A DNA stretch of 64,000 nucleotides, taken from Varroa destructor (Eukaryota; Arthropoda; Arachnida; Mesostigmata; Varroidae). The notes under the pieces were generated by a model. The model searched no databases, had not been told where the DNA came from, and saw only the letters and a list, made by a program, of their open reading frames with translations. The first letter of the stretch is position 1. Each line of letters opens with the position of its first letter. The translations under genes and the position numbers were made by a program. Shown piece after piece: positions 52,901 to 64,000 of the stretch. Location of the stretch: positions 11,678,402 to 11,742,401 of the forward strand of contig NW_019211458.1 of assembly GCF_002443255.2 (NCBI RefSeq), read 5' to 3'.

Positions 52901-53260
52901 CATCAGCTATTCAGCTACAATGTTAATAGAAAACTTACACTCGCTTTAGATCGTAGGAGAAGTTTTACCTCCATTTCTTTCGGGAACTCTAAGTCAATTT
53001 GCTTAACTGCAATTACTTTGCTGAGGGAGTCAACTATCCGGTGTAAATGGACTGCCACCGTTTTGATCAAATTTTTTTTATATCTAAGGCAAATATGACA
53101 TCACACTAGAAGTAAAACACTATAGTAATTGCTTCTGCTGTTTATAAAAAACTTATGACAGTGAATATGCAAAATTGCTAGATAAGAAGGAAAAACCTTT
53201 TTATTATATTAATTTTATAATAGGATTTTTGTTTTATTAAAACTTCAAAAAAATGTATTC

Positions 53261-53296
53261 AACTGTGAAATAAACAGAGCTGCTTATTTCACAGTT
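53261..53296. repeat. perfect 13-bp inverted repeat (hairpin)
   Basis: AACTGTGAAATAA at 53261-53273 and TTATTTCACAGTT at 53284-53296 are perfect reverse complements separated by 10 bases. They lie in non-coding T-rich DNA. Confidence 0.85.
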
Positions 53297-54799
53297 AATT
53301 TAGTATGTCATACACACGTTGATGTTTCGCTCGAATCTTTGTTCTCGTGTTGATACATTCATTCGAAAAGTATATACAGTTGGTTTTTCGGTAATGAATC
53401 ATCAATTAATTTTTCTCAATGGGTTTTTCTGTGAAAGCATTTTTGAGACTGTGACTTTATTATAACAATTTAACAATTATTCACAGCTTCATCGTGCAAA
53501 TTTAAATATAATAATTTACTATAAGGTCGTATTTTAATACACATTTAGGACTTTGACTCCAAACACCATTTTCAACAGGTTATTACACCGGGTTCCTTTT
53601 CACTTATGTTCTCTTTACCTTGTAGTTCCTATGACTGCAACCACCTTACTTTATCTAGTTTAAAGAAAATGTTAGAAAGGGTTGTTTTTTCCATTTATCC
53701 ATGCCATTTAATTGATAAAGATGCGGGGTAAGTTTCTAAATCGCAACCTAATTTGAATCGTAAATCCTTTCGTTCCCTATTTCGATTTCCAAATTGCGTA
53801 TTCGGTTAACACACTAAGGCAGAACAAACAAGTTGAGAGATACATTAATTCCCGTTGAGTTTCTTTATTTAATATTTAAGCATGATGCGAGATGATTGAA
53901 GAAAGCACTTTTTATTGCTTTTTTTACCATTTTGGACCACGCTTGCTCAAATATAGTCTAGCTCGACGCTAAAATTCAAGTGCTTCTTCTTGATGGGCAT
54001 TTATTAGTTACACTTTGGACTCTCTGCCTTTAGCATTAAGTTCCTTAGTTCTTACCTATACAGTTCGTAGCTCATTTATTGTATCAACTGAAGGTCGGCA
54101 CATGTGTACTCTTAAAATTTTTAAATATTTTTACGCGACTCATGACTCATATGAATTATTTATGTACAATGTACGAGAGACCAACCTAATCAAAGGAGTC
54201 AATCAAAATATCGAATTTAATCTTAATAATTACTGTTCAATTAGTAGATGAACTTTATAAAAGTTTTGGGGCAATTTCTTTTGGCCACTAGTACTGACAA
54301 TATTTTTTACTTTAAAATATTATTTATAGCATAACCTTCAATGTTGTTCGTTCTACCGCTTCTTATTTACTCGCCCTTTTGCGTCGGAAAGCGCACATGT
54401 TTTTTCAAAAAATTCTTAATGAAACAATATTAGATGTTGACTATAGTTTCAAGTTGCATATATTCCGAGGGATTTGATATTATTATGCGTATACAAACGA
54501 ATTAATTACCCGTTCGCTTAATTACCGAGCTACGCATTTATTTGCATAGTAAAGGTAAATATGTTATCATGTATAAGTAATGATAATAAATATTATTATT
54601 GTTATTATATACACCTACTTTACATGCCCCATTGGACGTGCATACATGGCTATTTCGTTATAGATAATGGTTTCGTCAAGAAACAGCGTATCACGTTATT
54701 TTCGATGTTCGGTACCGCAATCCAAGGAGCAATTAGTCTTAATTTTTGGCTATGAAACGCAAATCTTCATGGAACCATCCCGTGTATGCCATTTTCTTT

Positions 54800-54805
54800 T
54801 TTATT
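54800..54805 (-). terminator. poly(A) signal of the zinc-finger gene
   Basis: AATAAA on the minus strand lies about 26 bases after the stop codon at 54831. Confidence 0.65.
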
Positions 54806-54830
54806 CAGGAAATGATTAAGAAAAGTTTAT

Positions 54831-57800
54831 CTACATATGCTGCATTTGAGTCTGCTGAATTTGCTGGTTAGCAAGCGCTTGTCGTCGTTTATTTCTCTGT
54901 AGATGGTCCATAATCGTTTTCGAGATCGTTTCGTGTGCCGCGCGGATCATCTGCTGCAAAGCGTCAGCATAAAAAATGAGGCGTTGACCACTGCGTTCAC
55001 TTTGAATCATCTGCATCTTCCAAATCGAGTCTTCTACAAGGGCATTCAGACTTTGATGAGCACTACAGTCCTCTTGGGTGACGACCAGCATCGGCCCTTC
55101 GTTCTCATGTTCACTTGTCTGCATTTGAACCTGGTGTTGTTCCATGTGGTGTCCAGCCTCTTCACCGTCAGCGGCCATCTCGTCGGGTATTTGCTCATGT
55201 ACCACGTGCATCTCGCGCGGCGGTGGCCGTACCATCTGGTATTGAACTTCGCCATCTTGTATGCCTTCGGCCTGCATAACCTGCATTTCCTCCATGGGCA
55301 CCTGACCTTCCTCAGCTCCCTCAACGGCCTCCATCTGAACTCCCTCAGCCTCAGGGTCGTCATCGTCGATTACTTGTAACCGGCCCGAAATGTTCCCGTC
55401 AAGCTGCTTTACTTTGTAGTTAATATTATGATTGCAATGTGTCAACGAACCCATACATCGGATCGTGTCATCCTTTTGAAAGAAAATCTTAAGGTACGCA
55501 GTGCAAAAGGTCCCAATCTTGATGCTGTTTCGGCTGTCGCCCCGATTCTTACGGTCAACCTTTTGGCCTTCACGATTACACCGAAAAAGGATAAATGGTT
55601 CTTCGGATTCTGTGCGACCTTTACGTCGCGACGTGGCTTTAATTAAAAAGTGGCCTTTACTCCTCAAACTAACCCGATAGGCGTCAAATTCAGACAACGA
55701 TTGGAAACGACTTTCAATCCAGTCCACCTACAAAACGAGACCAACAAGAATGAACTGCTAGATATTGAAACTATAATAGATAAGGTTAATAAAACTGGGG
55801 CATTGGGCAACCCCTCATTCGGGTAGTATTTGTTGCGACATTAGTCAGACCCAGCATTTGCTTGTCACAAGAGTAATCTATTACGCCAAATCGAGTAGCC
55901 GCATTTATGTTACTGCAGCAAAGGTTATAAAGGTTTGTTCACTCACCACAATACCATGATGACTCTCCAAATGTCTTAAGAGCTCATTACGGCTTTTGCA
56001 CACCTCCATGCAGCCTGCAGCCCCCATAACACAAGGGAACTGCGTACAACGCCACTGTCCTGCCTGTGGAAGTAAGTACGGAAGAAGCGTGTTAGTTCGC
56101 ATCCTACGAAAAATACCGTTAAATTTTGGACGACACTAATACTGCATATAACACTGTAGGGTATTCTCTCACCTTAACAATGTTATGAAGTTCATTGGAG
56201 ACATCTGGATGGGCTCTACGAATGTGCTCCTGAAGGCTGACGACTGATGAGTATGCTTTCGCACAGCCGGGACACTCGAGGTTCTTGCGACGGCCACCTG
56301 CTTTTCTCATTTGAGGTGACACGGGTGCACCCTAATGGTAGTCGATAGTCACATAGAAAACGTGGTAACGCGGGTTAGAATACGTCTAGTTATAATTTAT
56401 TTATGCTATCGGGAAACAATTTGGGAGACAATCATAGCCAGCAGATGAACTTTGCTTGCTCTACATTGTGATTAAGAAAAAGAGATTTCAGTAAACGCTG
56501 AGACGTACAGTCCGTGTAGGTGAATCTTTACAACACGCAATTAGGTGCAGGTTTCTAACTTATTAACAACAGTGGTATTATCAACGGTCAAAAAAACAAT
56601 ACCAGCTTCCAGCTGCCAGTAAGTAAGCAGTTTTGAAATAATAAATATACTGATCAGGCAATTGAGCATTCTATCTAAATTGCCTCTATAAATCGCATCA
56701 AGCCACGTTTAAATACTTGAAATGCTTTAACCGGCAAAGATAGTCATAAAAAAAATAAAAATTATGGCTTCGCCCATAACAATAATTGCACTCGTTCCGC
56801 GCGCCCAATTTGAGAACCTTGAATTAGAAAAAAAACGACGGATAAAATAAATCTACGCAGCTAGGAAAAGAAATACACATTTCTATGGCATTTTTGATAC
56901 GTAAAAAGAACTACGAGAGCATCCACTAAACATCAATGCACTTATCCATACGCAAAGCATTACACATATAATGCAGTTGAAATTTATGAATATCTTCATC
57001 AAAAAGGAAATTATTATGTACAGGCAGCCGTGAAATTGTGCGAAGACCTAAGTCGTGCTTAAAACAAGAAAAAAAATATCGAGTAGAATGTTAACAGTGT
57101 GACAGTGACGTCGAAAATTTACTAACAATATTTCCGTATGCGTTACGATATAACCGTCAGGTTAGACTCCGCCATTTGACACGAAACTACGTGGAATAAA
57201 GAAACAAAAACACAAATGATACTAATTTAGAATAATCTAATCTAAGACTAGAGAAGTGGTAAAGATACGAGTTGGACATATGAAGGCATTTTATGGGGCC
57301 CGATTTCGTTCGAATGTTTTGATCATTTGATATACTTGTTTAGACAACCATTTTAACTTTAATATGGTTATCGAAGAGTGGTACTCAATGTTCACTGTAA
57401 CTTCTTTATCATTTATTGGGTTCTATGATGCCTTTAGGCTATTGCTGTCGCTCTTTTGTCAGCATGTCCCATAATCGGCCATTCGCTAGGCAGCGTTTGC
57501 CTTTCGAAGTAAACGCCTCTCAATCCAAGACACGGTTCGCTCACCGCAACCGACTGTGACATGTCGATAAGCAGATGTATCTAGAAATGAATCCTATACA
57601 GAGTGTAATTTGCTCTGGCGTCTCTGGTTGTTCGCCTGTCGGGTAGTGAAGGCGCGCCGGCTCATAACAACTGGCGAAAATAAGTGTCTGTAACAGGAGG
57701 GTCTCTGTGGTGAGCTAGTGACTTTGCTTTAATTTGTAGTTTGTTCAGTTTTCTCAGTGGCTCCGAATGTTCTCCGTCGATGTTATAGATTTGAAAAACC

Positions 57801-57951
57801 TTTTTCGATAAGCCCTCTGAATTCCTTGACGAAACACAGGCAGTTTGCTGTATGACTTGTTTTTAATACATTTGATTCTCACCTCTGCGTCGTTATGGCT
57901 GGACTGTGCCTGGCTTGAGGACGGTCCCTGTTGTTGGTCTAAATCCTTCAT
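54831..57951 (-). CDS. C2H2 zinc-finger protein with WRKY-GCM1/FAR1-like C-C-H-H module
   Basis: This is a putative nuclear DNA-binding protein; I do not recognise an orthologue. Exons are 57951-57883, 56331-56173, 56063-55947 and 55727-54831, all phase 0 with GT-AG borders, giving 413 residues. The first ATG in frame (MKDLDQQQGP) is taken as start. Residues 43-64 form a classical finger (C43, C46, H59, H64). Residues 87-111 form a second with a longer first spacing (C87, C94, H107, H111). Exon 4 opens with about 100 residues that include FILFRC165, GTFC190, and THCNH with H212 and H215. That C-C-H-H order with strand-like spacing recalls the WRKY-GCM1/FLYWCH/FAR1 fold. The remainder is acidic and rich in Met, Gln and Glu, then ends in a helical, Gln-rich tail, as in a co-regulator-binding region. 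It lies downstream of WDR43 on the same strand. The exon structure is convincing; the module identity is inferred. Confidence 0.85.
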
Positions 57952-58223
57952 GTCTATTTTCAACACCCTTGATTGTTCTTACAACGACTGCATCAATTCA
58001 ATCTGAATATCTCCTTTGGCGTAGATCCTATAGGCTTGAACACGTAACGCACATAAACACGGTGGCTCTGTGATTAAGGGTTACTGCCATATAGCCGACA
58101 CTCACTATAAACACAACGATAACATTACAAGATACATAGGATCTCTCCCCCCAGTGACATTGTAAGCTCCGAATGAACGTATAACGCGAAACTCAAAAAG
58201 GCGTCGGCGTCTGCTTTAAATTT

Positions 58224-58233
58224 TTGGCGCCAA
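58224..58233. promoter_or_regulatory. E2F-like palindrome upstream of the zinc-finger gene
   Basis: TTTTTGGCGCCAA contains the 10-base palindrome TTGGCGCCAA, matching the E2F-type TTTSSCGC core on both strands. It sits about 270 bases before the start codon in an unusually GC-rich, CpG-containing island, where a promoter is expected. Function is inferred only from the motif. Confidence 0.4.
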
Positions 58234-58248
58234 CGCCGTCTGCTGCGG

Positions 58249-58262
58249 TCGCCATCTTTCGA
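58249..58262 (-). promoter_or_regulatory. YY1-like element with overlapping ATG
   Basis: The minus strand reads GAAAGATGGCGACC, close to the YY1 site AAGATGGCGGC that often straddles transcription starts. Its ATG opens a 20-codon frame ending before 58195, so if transcribed it would be a small upstream ORF with a good start context (AAGATGG). Confidence 0.35.
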
Positions 58263-59349
58263 CGACTCGGGTTTGTTCCTTTCTAGCCATGTGTGCTTCA
58301 CTAGATTGGACTATTACAAACGGTAAAAGCTGCAGCGGAGCCAGAAAAGATAGACAGCATCTCAGACATCAGCCATTTAAACTAACTTAATGCTACATCC
58401 CGTTCGTTGGACTCAATTAAAAGCTATCCGCGAACCACTAAACTTCAAAATACGTTTACAACCATTTAAGAAATGTTTCTTCCAGTTGAAAGTAAATATT
58501 AAAATAAGCGCCTTTGCCTTAGGTATTTGGGATTTAAAATATCTGACTAACTTTCTACAAACTTATATGGTCAATGAGAGTTATTTTATTCTTTACAAAT
58601 GTTGTCTTGTTGGTTCTGAAGGATCAAACTTTTATTGGCACGTATTCTAATTATGATCGGAGCACAGTAAAAGGCCTTTAAATAACTTGATATTAACGGA
58701 TAATCAACACATTAAAAAGGACATCCGTTTAGTGTACCTGCATCGCATGTACACATATCTGTTTATCGAGGACACACGTTGACATGACTAGTACTAGAAA
58801 CTAACCATCTTTTAGCCAATGTCAACATATAATTTATTTTGCGAGGCAAACTGTGATGAAAAATGCTATGGTAGGATTATACATAACAGCCCTGTGAGAA
58901 ATTAGATAAAAACTGAATGCGATCTATCTATTTATTCTACACGATCAAAGCAAACTTACTATATCTTGGCTTAAGGACAAATTATTTGTCAAAATTAGTT
59001 CTTTTTCGTTATGTCTTACATATTTCTATTTTTGTTTAATGTATAATAGAATTCCGACTAAAGATAAATGTCTTCGGCGAAAACTGCTAAAGACAGCACT
59101 CTCCTGTCATTGAAGCCACATAATGAGTATTAAAAAGCATTCTGTCACAGAGAAAAACTTTACATTTAATCGTGCGATTGCTCCTGCGAACGCTGCACTC
59201 ATAATAAGAGATAATGTTCCTCCCTGAGCCCTACAACAACAACAATAAATGCCCCGTCGTCCATATGACCATCAAATTTTACAGTAGTCATTTCATCTTC
59301 GTTTTCACCCTACGCTATACAAAACCTTACACTAAATTATGTTCTATTT

Positions 59350-59355
59350 TTTATT
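59350..59355 (-). terminator. candidate poly(A) signal of WDR43
   Basis: The minus strand reads AATAAA about 11 bases after the stop codon at 59366, implying a very short 3' UTR if used. Confidence 0.45.
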
Positions 59356-59365
59356 GCTACATTGG

Positions 59366-62300
59366 TCACGCTTCGACTTCCATGATCTCTAGCTCATCAT
59401 GCCCTTCGTCAGGACTTGAAGCTTCACCCGCCGAATTCGCCTCCTCCAAATCAAGTGGCGACGCAATGTCATCTTCTTCCACCACGGTAATTTCTGCATC
59501 AGTGACGACCTGCGACTGATATCTGGTACCAAAAAAAAAAGTAAGAATTAGCATTATACGTTTTAGTAAAGTTTAGGCAAAAAAATGATGTATATTTTAT
59601 AACTAGTTTACCGTTCTTAAGAGGTTAGCGTATGAATCGTTTCCATGGTCACCAGGCATCGCTTGTGGCTTTTGCTGCAGTAGCATTGTAGCGTCTTCTA
59701 ACTGTAATACCCACTACTGAACTCGCACCTTCTACTGTCCCAGCTTACCTCGTTGTAGTTAGAAGTGAATTAAGTGTAGACTTGATCTCGACTACTCGAT
59801 CGGTACATGTTAATCGACTTCGTAAGACGTAAAGAAGTGGTTGCAGCAGTTGTGGGCATGACTCAAGGTACGAACTGTGGTGAAGCAACAGAAAGCGTGT
59901 CCAACGTAGCGCAGGTGCCACAAAACCTGGACGACAGTGCAGCCTGTAACCCAGCGTATAAGACAAATTCATAAATATTATGGGTTTCACTATTTGAATT
60001 GCTGTGCAATCTACGACAAATGCTGAAATATCGAAAGCGCATTTGAAATAAAAAAAAAAACAATCTGCAAATTATATTTTGAACACTTAAACGGTCTTAC
60101 CATCTTTCATTGTTTCGTTGTTAGTCAATAATAGCCGGAGAAATCAAACGAAAACGTTTTTTAAATGTACATATGTGTTGATGAAAAAAGCTATATTTAT
60201 AAGCGCTTGCGGTCCTACAGCTGTTTTTTTTTTTAATCAACTTATATATCTGTGCTAAATATACGTACCTGTTTTCCAGCTCTTTAATGAATAATTGTAT
60301 AGCATCGACGGGAAGTTTTTTAACGGTATTATTCACGACTTCAAGATCGTGCCTGAATATAACTGCATTCAACATTGTTCGATCGCTAGACTGTAGACCT
60401 TGGAGTAATAAATGAACCATATTATCAGTTCGCGGATTAAGAAGGGGTTGGTCGTCTAGTTCCTCCCCTTTTCCAGAATCGGAGCCCCCATCAAGTAACC
60501 TGAAAAGCAGTTAACCGATAGCAATATTAGGCTAACTGCGGAATAAATTGATTTTTCAAGTATATAAAATAATGCTAAGTCATCACCCAGAACGAAAGAT
60601 ACAGCTTTTCCACTTTTAAGGTTGCGGAAAGATAAGATTTCGAAAAACTCAGAAAGCAAAACTGCAGCGTAACTTGCCAAAATAAAATACAGCATAAATT
60701 TAAAAAAAAAAGTGTTAAAAGCATAGCTATCACCTTAATTTCTCCGAATAGTCCACACTGACATACCGTTCTTCCAGTGGAACCTCATCACGATCCTCGT
60801 AATTAGGTGCGCTTTTCGCAGTGTTTTGTGCTCGCTCGTTTAGAGGACCGATTATTTTTGGTGCAGACGGTTTGTACTGTCAAAAGATGAAAGTAACAAT
60901 TAAAATTTTATAGTCCGTCAAACGAATCATGTTTGGCGAATCATAGCATGTTCAAATAGAGTGCATATATTATGATATCTGGTAGCATTTGATAATTATG
61001 ACTCGCATGAATTCTAAACAGAGTTCTCTTTCTAGAGAGATCAACTTCTTTAAGAAATATAGAAATGCATTATGCACGCCCATTGCTTCCTCGAGTTTAC
61101 GGTTATAGTGTAAGACTCGCACTGGCTAAAACTCAGATGTCTCTGAATCCAAGGCCATTAGAAGTGTTCACGTTATTTCAGTTTTACGGAGATTAGATAT
61201 AATACAAAAACTAACCCGCAGTATACAAAACTTTTGCTATTCTTATATAATCTAAGTTTCGTTTACATGTGTTACAGGAACTCCTGCGAAGTCTGTAGAT
61301 GTTGGAATTGGCTTGCTGGTTACGTCCCGAATGAGGACATGGTTTCTCACAGGCAAAGGTACTATCTCTATACGAGGCCTTCCCGTTGGCCCATAGACTA
61401 GCAATAGCTGGCAGTTTATAACACGTGCTTCATGTATTTGCACTGGTGTGGCGTCGGTTGTGGCCACCTGTATTGTTATCTTGCGTTTCCATTCGTGTTC
61501 AGAATTATCACCCCCTTCTGGATTGCGAGTCCACACGACACATTCGCCAGCGGAGCAGACGGCACAAAGCCACTTATCGCTGCTCTGAAGTGATATCACT
61601 TCGCTGGGAGATATTACCTGTGAACAAGTTAATCATGATTTATAACCGAAGTTTAATAACAATAATACCGCCTACTTCACCTCATGCTAAAGACACGCAG
61701 TTGCTATGTTAAAAATGTCAGTGAAGGGGCATATAAAATTAAATAAACGAAGTTTAGTTCATGCGCTCAATATAGGCATACGCACCAATGTCGATTTGCA
61801 CCGCAACTTCTTACTCCAAATAACTAGGTGTCTATCTGCGCAGCTCAGGACTTTCGAATCTTCAGTTGTGAGTAAAAACCTGCAAAAATATATGCACAGT
61901 GCCACAGGCCTTGCCACTTCGTCTGAACTACTTTTGGGTTTGCGCATTCTGTTTCATTACTTCAATGGCTTTCAATGATGAGAATTCTATGGGGTAGGTC
62001 GTTTGATTATAAACATCACTGTATTCTCACAGACAGTTTCTGAGTTGAAGTTATATTTTAAGTAATTTGTTTTCCATTGTAGATATACCAAGTTTTGTTC
62101 TCTATTGCAGATATACACCAACCTGATAGGAGATACGTGCTGTGTTGTAACTGTCTTTAGCAGAGTTCGTTTGTCAACATCAAACATCCGCAGCTGTGAT
62201 ATCGACGCGGCAAGCAGTCGAGATCCCCCATTAACTGCCGCTAACGAGTAAAGCGGCCTCGATTCGGACGCTTGCTCCCATTGAAGGCGAACTAAAGTTG

Positions 62301-63933
62301 GTTAAGTAAATTTTAGGTGCTATCATTACGTTAACTACAGTATAACTCTATTCTCATATCATATATATTATATACGATGATATATGTTCAACCTATATCC
62401 GGTGCAAGCGCAAACCATGCTGACCATAGGATTCATCTTCACTGGTTTTACAAATTTCTCTATTTTCAATTAAGTGCGCGCTGATGCCGAGTGGCATATC
62501 AACCTTGACACAGTTTGGATCAGGCTACTTTTTGCTGATAAACAAAGGCAGACAATATGTGTAACATTGACCTTTCTGGTAACATAAGCCATAATGAAAG
62601 TAGTATGAGTAAAACATTAACTATTTTACGTACTTTGTTGTATGAGCTGGTATTCGTGAATGGCGCCATCTTGACCGCATGAAAGGACGCGTTCGGAAAT
62701 GACCAATAGATTCTCCACGGCACCAGCGTGAACCTACATGTACAATCCGAATGGTATCGAGGTTTTGTTTTTTGAACGTAGGAATAGAAATAAAATCTCT
62801 GTGCTGATACATTTGACTGCATTGGAAAAAAAATGTGGCACCAACATTGCTCAATTCATTGACATAACCACTATACGCACAGTAAAGTCTACGAATGGCA
62901 ATCAACACGTTTAGATGCGTTTTTAGTATACGCTTTATGCAAGTGTAGATGGATAATCTAAAACGAACAGAGTCGTATTTTGCTTTTTGTACTTACTTTT
63001 TTCAAATATGCTTTCACTTTTGTTTCAAGTGCATCGAAAATAATAACCGTTCCGTCATGACCCCCGAGAATAAGCAGGTTATTTCCCTAAAAGAATGCGA
63101 TAAAAAATAATATTGCTATTTGATTAAAAGGAATTTTAAAATCGATCATTTGTGGGATGTTTATTATCTACTAAGCAGTACAGTCCCTGTGATAGCTTTG
63201 TAGGTAACGGATTTGCTTGCTTATCTTAGGGCCGGGCATAGACAGACTTTGTTTCGTGCTAGGAGCCACTTATTTGCAGGAATGCCGAATGACGATATCG
63301 GACGTGAAATTCAAAACACAAAGCTATAGTAGTGCAGGTAGTTTCCTCTTCTACGTGTTCATTAAAACGGTATGAATATAAAGTAACGTATTTCAGGTTT
63401 GACTCTATTATTTTATACAAGTCAATCAATATACTCAGACAAACCGTTATGTATACACAAAATTTACGCATAAGCAGTATTGTTGTCCTAGCATGTTTCA
63501 CAAGTGAGATTTTATACACTCAAAAAAACCAAAATTTGATTATTGATTTATTGCTAAAAACCTCTTCTTGTTGGAAGTTCGTTCACTAATAAACTATCAA
63601 GCACTTTCTTTCTGATGGAATAATAGGATAGTACCCTTACGTAAGATTGCAAATTAACAACCACATAAAAGAAAACCGATCTACCACACTTTCAATGAGA
63701 AAATAACGTTCATAGAGTTAGTTTAATCGGTTGTTTACGTCTGAATATTTTTTTTCAAAAGGTCCACTAGCTTCCCGCTCACCTACCTCCCATCGAACAC
63801 AGTTGGCAGCACATTGTAGATGACTTTCTGGTACATATTCGCCTAGTACCATACCCGTAACGTTATCATATATCACGACACGCCCAGAGTCCCAAACCTG
63901 TGCACAAAATTGATCGTTCGCTCGAAAGCGCAT
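59366..63933 (-). CDS. WDR43: WDR43/UTP5 small-subunit processome factor (10 exons)
   Basis: WDR43 (yeast Utp5) is a nucleolar t-UTP component that couples rDNA transcription to 18S rRNA processing. Exons are 63933-63787, 63086-62997, 62733-62634, 62291-62123, 61879-61786, 61617-61267, 60876-60734, 60499-60269, 59943-59749 and 59522-59366. Phases are continuous, giving about 558 residues against 677 in human. The N-terminal part forms WD40 blades: VVIYDNVTGMVLGEYVP, LLILGGHDGTVIIFD, VLSCGQDGAIHEYQL, LLAASISQLRMFD and LLLVYGPTGRPRIE. The middle has EVPLEERYVSVD, like the family's (S/P)LEERL. The Utp12 region holds MVHLLLQGLQSSDRTMLNAV, LPVDAIQLFIKELENR and the SYLESCPQLLQPL block. The C-terminus is a short acidic tail ending EIMEVEA, shorter than human. 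The donor after THV is uncertain by nine bases (61267 or 61276). The frame stays open upstream of ATG 63933, so an earlier start beyond the window edge is possible. Confidence 0.93.
63184..63323 (+). mobile_element. tRNA-derived SINE, copy D (B box deleted)
   Basis: TGTGATAGCTTTGTAGGTAACG and TTGCTTGCTTATCTTAGGG match the family head. The sequence then skips about 25-30 bases that hold the B box in copies A and B, and resumes with CTTTGTTTCG, AGGAGCC, GGAATGCCGAATG and GGACGTGAAATTCAAAACA. It lies in the first intron of WDR43. Confidence 0.65.
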
Positions 63934-64000
63934 GTCGGCGCAAAAATCGAACTTGCGGGACCGGCCACAATAATAACACTGCTAACAACAAACTCACGTG

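Larger units (their letters stand above)
46820..54790. other. gene-poor interval between exchanger and zinc-finger genes
   Basis: I recognise no conserved gene in about 8 kb. It holds one good SINE copy (49.7 kb) and a weaker tRNA-like element (49.9 kb). It also holds a CT/TA compound microsatellite and a T-rich stretch at about 52.6-54.0 kb. A perfect 13-bp inverted repeat lies at 53261-53296. An open frame at 48356-48628 (plus) has ordinary composition but matches nothing I know. The first AATAAA after the exchanger stop that I noticed is at 47516, rather distant. Confidence 0.5.

Overview
The window is eukaryotic nuclear DNA. It is AT-rich, with split genes, GT-AG introns, AATAAA poly(A) signals, microsatellites and tRNA-derived SINEs. 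There is no prokaryotic gene layout and no rRNA or functional tRNA. The five genes I can reconstruct encode animal proteins, and a p53 with both the DNA-binding and tetramerisation domains indicates a metazoan. Sparse genes, short introns mixed with multi-kb ones, and sequence divergence would suit an arthropod such as a mite or tick. That placement is an inference, not something the sequence proves.

Layout. (1) 1-10.4 kb has no gene I recognise, only a (CGA)8 microsatellite and a tRNA-like fragment. (2) 10.5-12.0 kb, plus strand, holds a complete three-exon gene for RNA polymerase II subunit RPB4. (3) 14.8-21.5 kb, minus strand, holds a p53-family gene with five coding exons and a probable non-coding 5' exon; its largest intron carries two SINE copies. 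(4) 21.6-33.6 kb is gene-poor, with a 2-kb strongly T-rich stretch and a (TA)27 repeat. (5) 33.6-46.8 kb, plus strand, holds eleven exons of a K+-dependent Na+/Ca2+ exchanger (SLC24/NCKX, closest in feel to NCKX3/4/5); its first exon was not found. (6) 47-54.8 kb is gene-poor. (7) 54.8-58 kb, minus strand, holds a four-exon C2H2 zinc-finger gene with an added C-C-H-H module resembling the WRKY-GCM1/FAR1 type. (8) 59.4-63.9 kb, minus strand, holds a ten-exon WDR43/UTP5 gene, a small-subunit processome factor, immediately upstream of and in the same orientation as the zinc-finger gene.

The genes are functionally unrelated: transcription core, stress checkpoint, ion transport, a putative DNA-binding factor and ribosome biogenesis. 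I see no operon-like or gene-cluster logic. The observations I rate highest are the exchanger's replacement of a key alpha-1 acidic residue by alanine, an uncommon domain combination in the zinc-finger protein, a SINE family with four good copies in the window, and a p53 reading frame whose transactivation-like FSDLF motif lies upstream of the first visible ATG. I did not find a clear, wholly new biological system. Exon boundaries were set by hand from splice signals, phase continuity and remembered family alignments.
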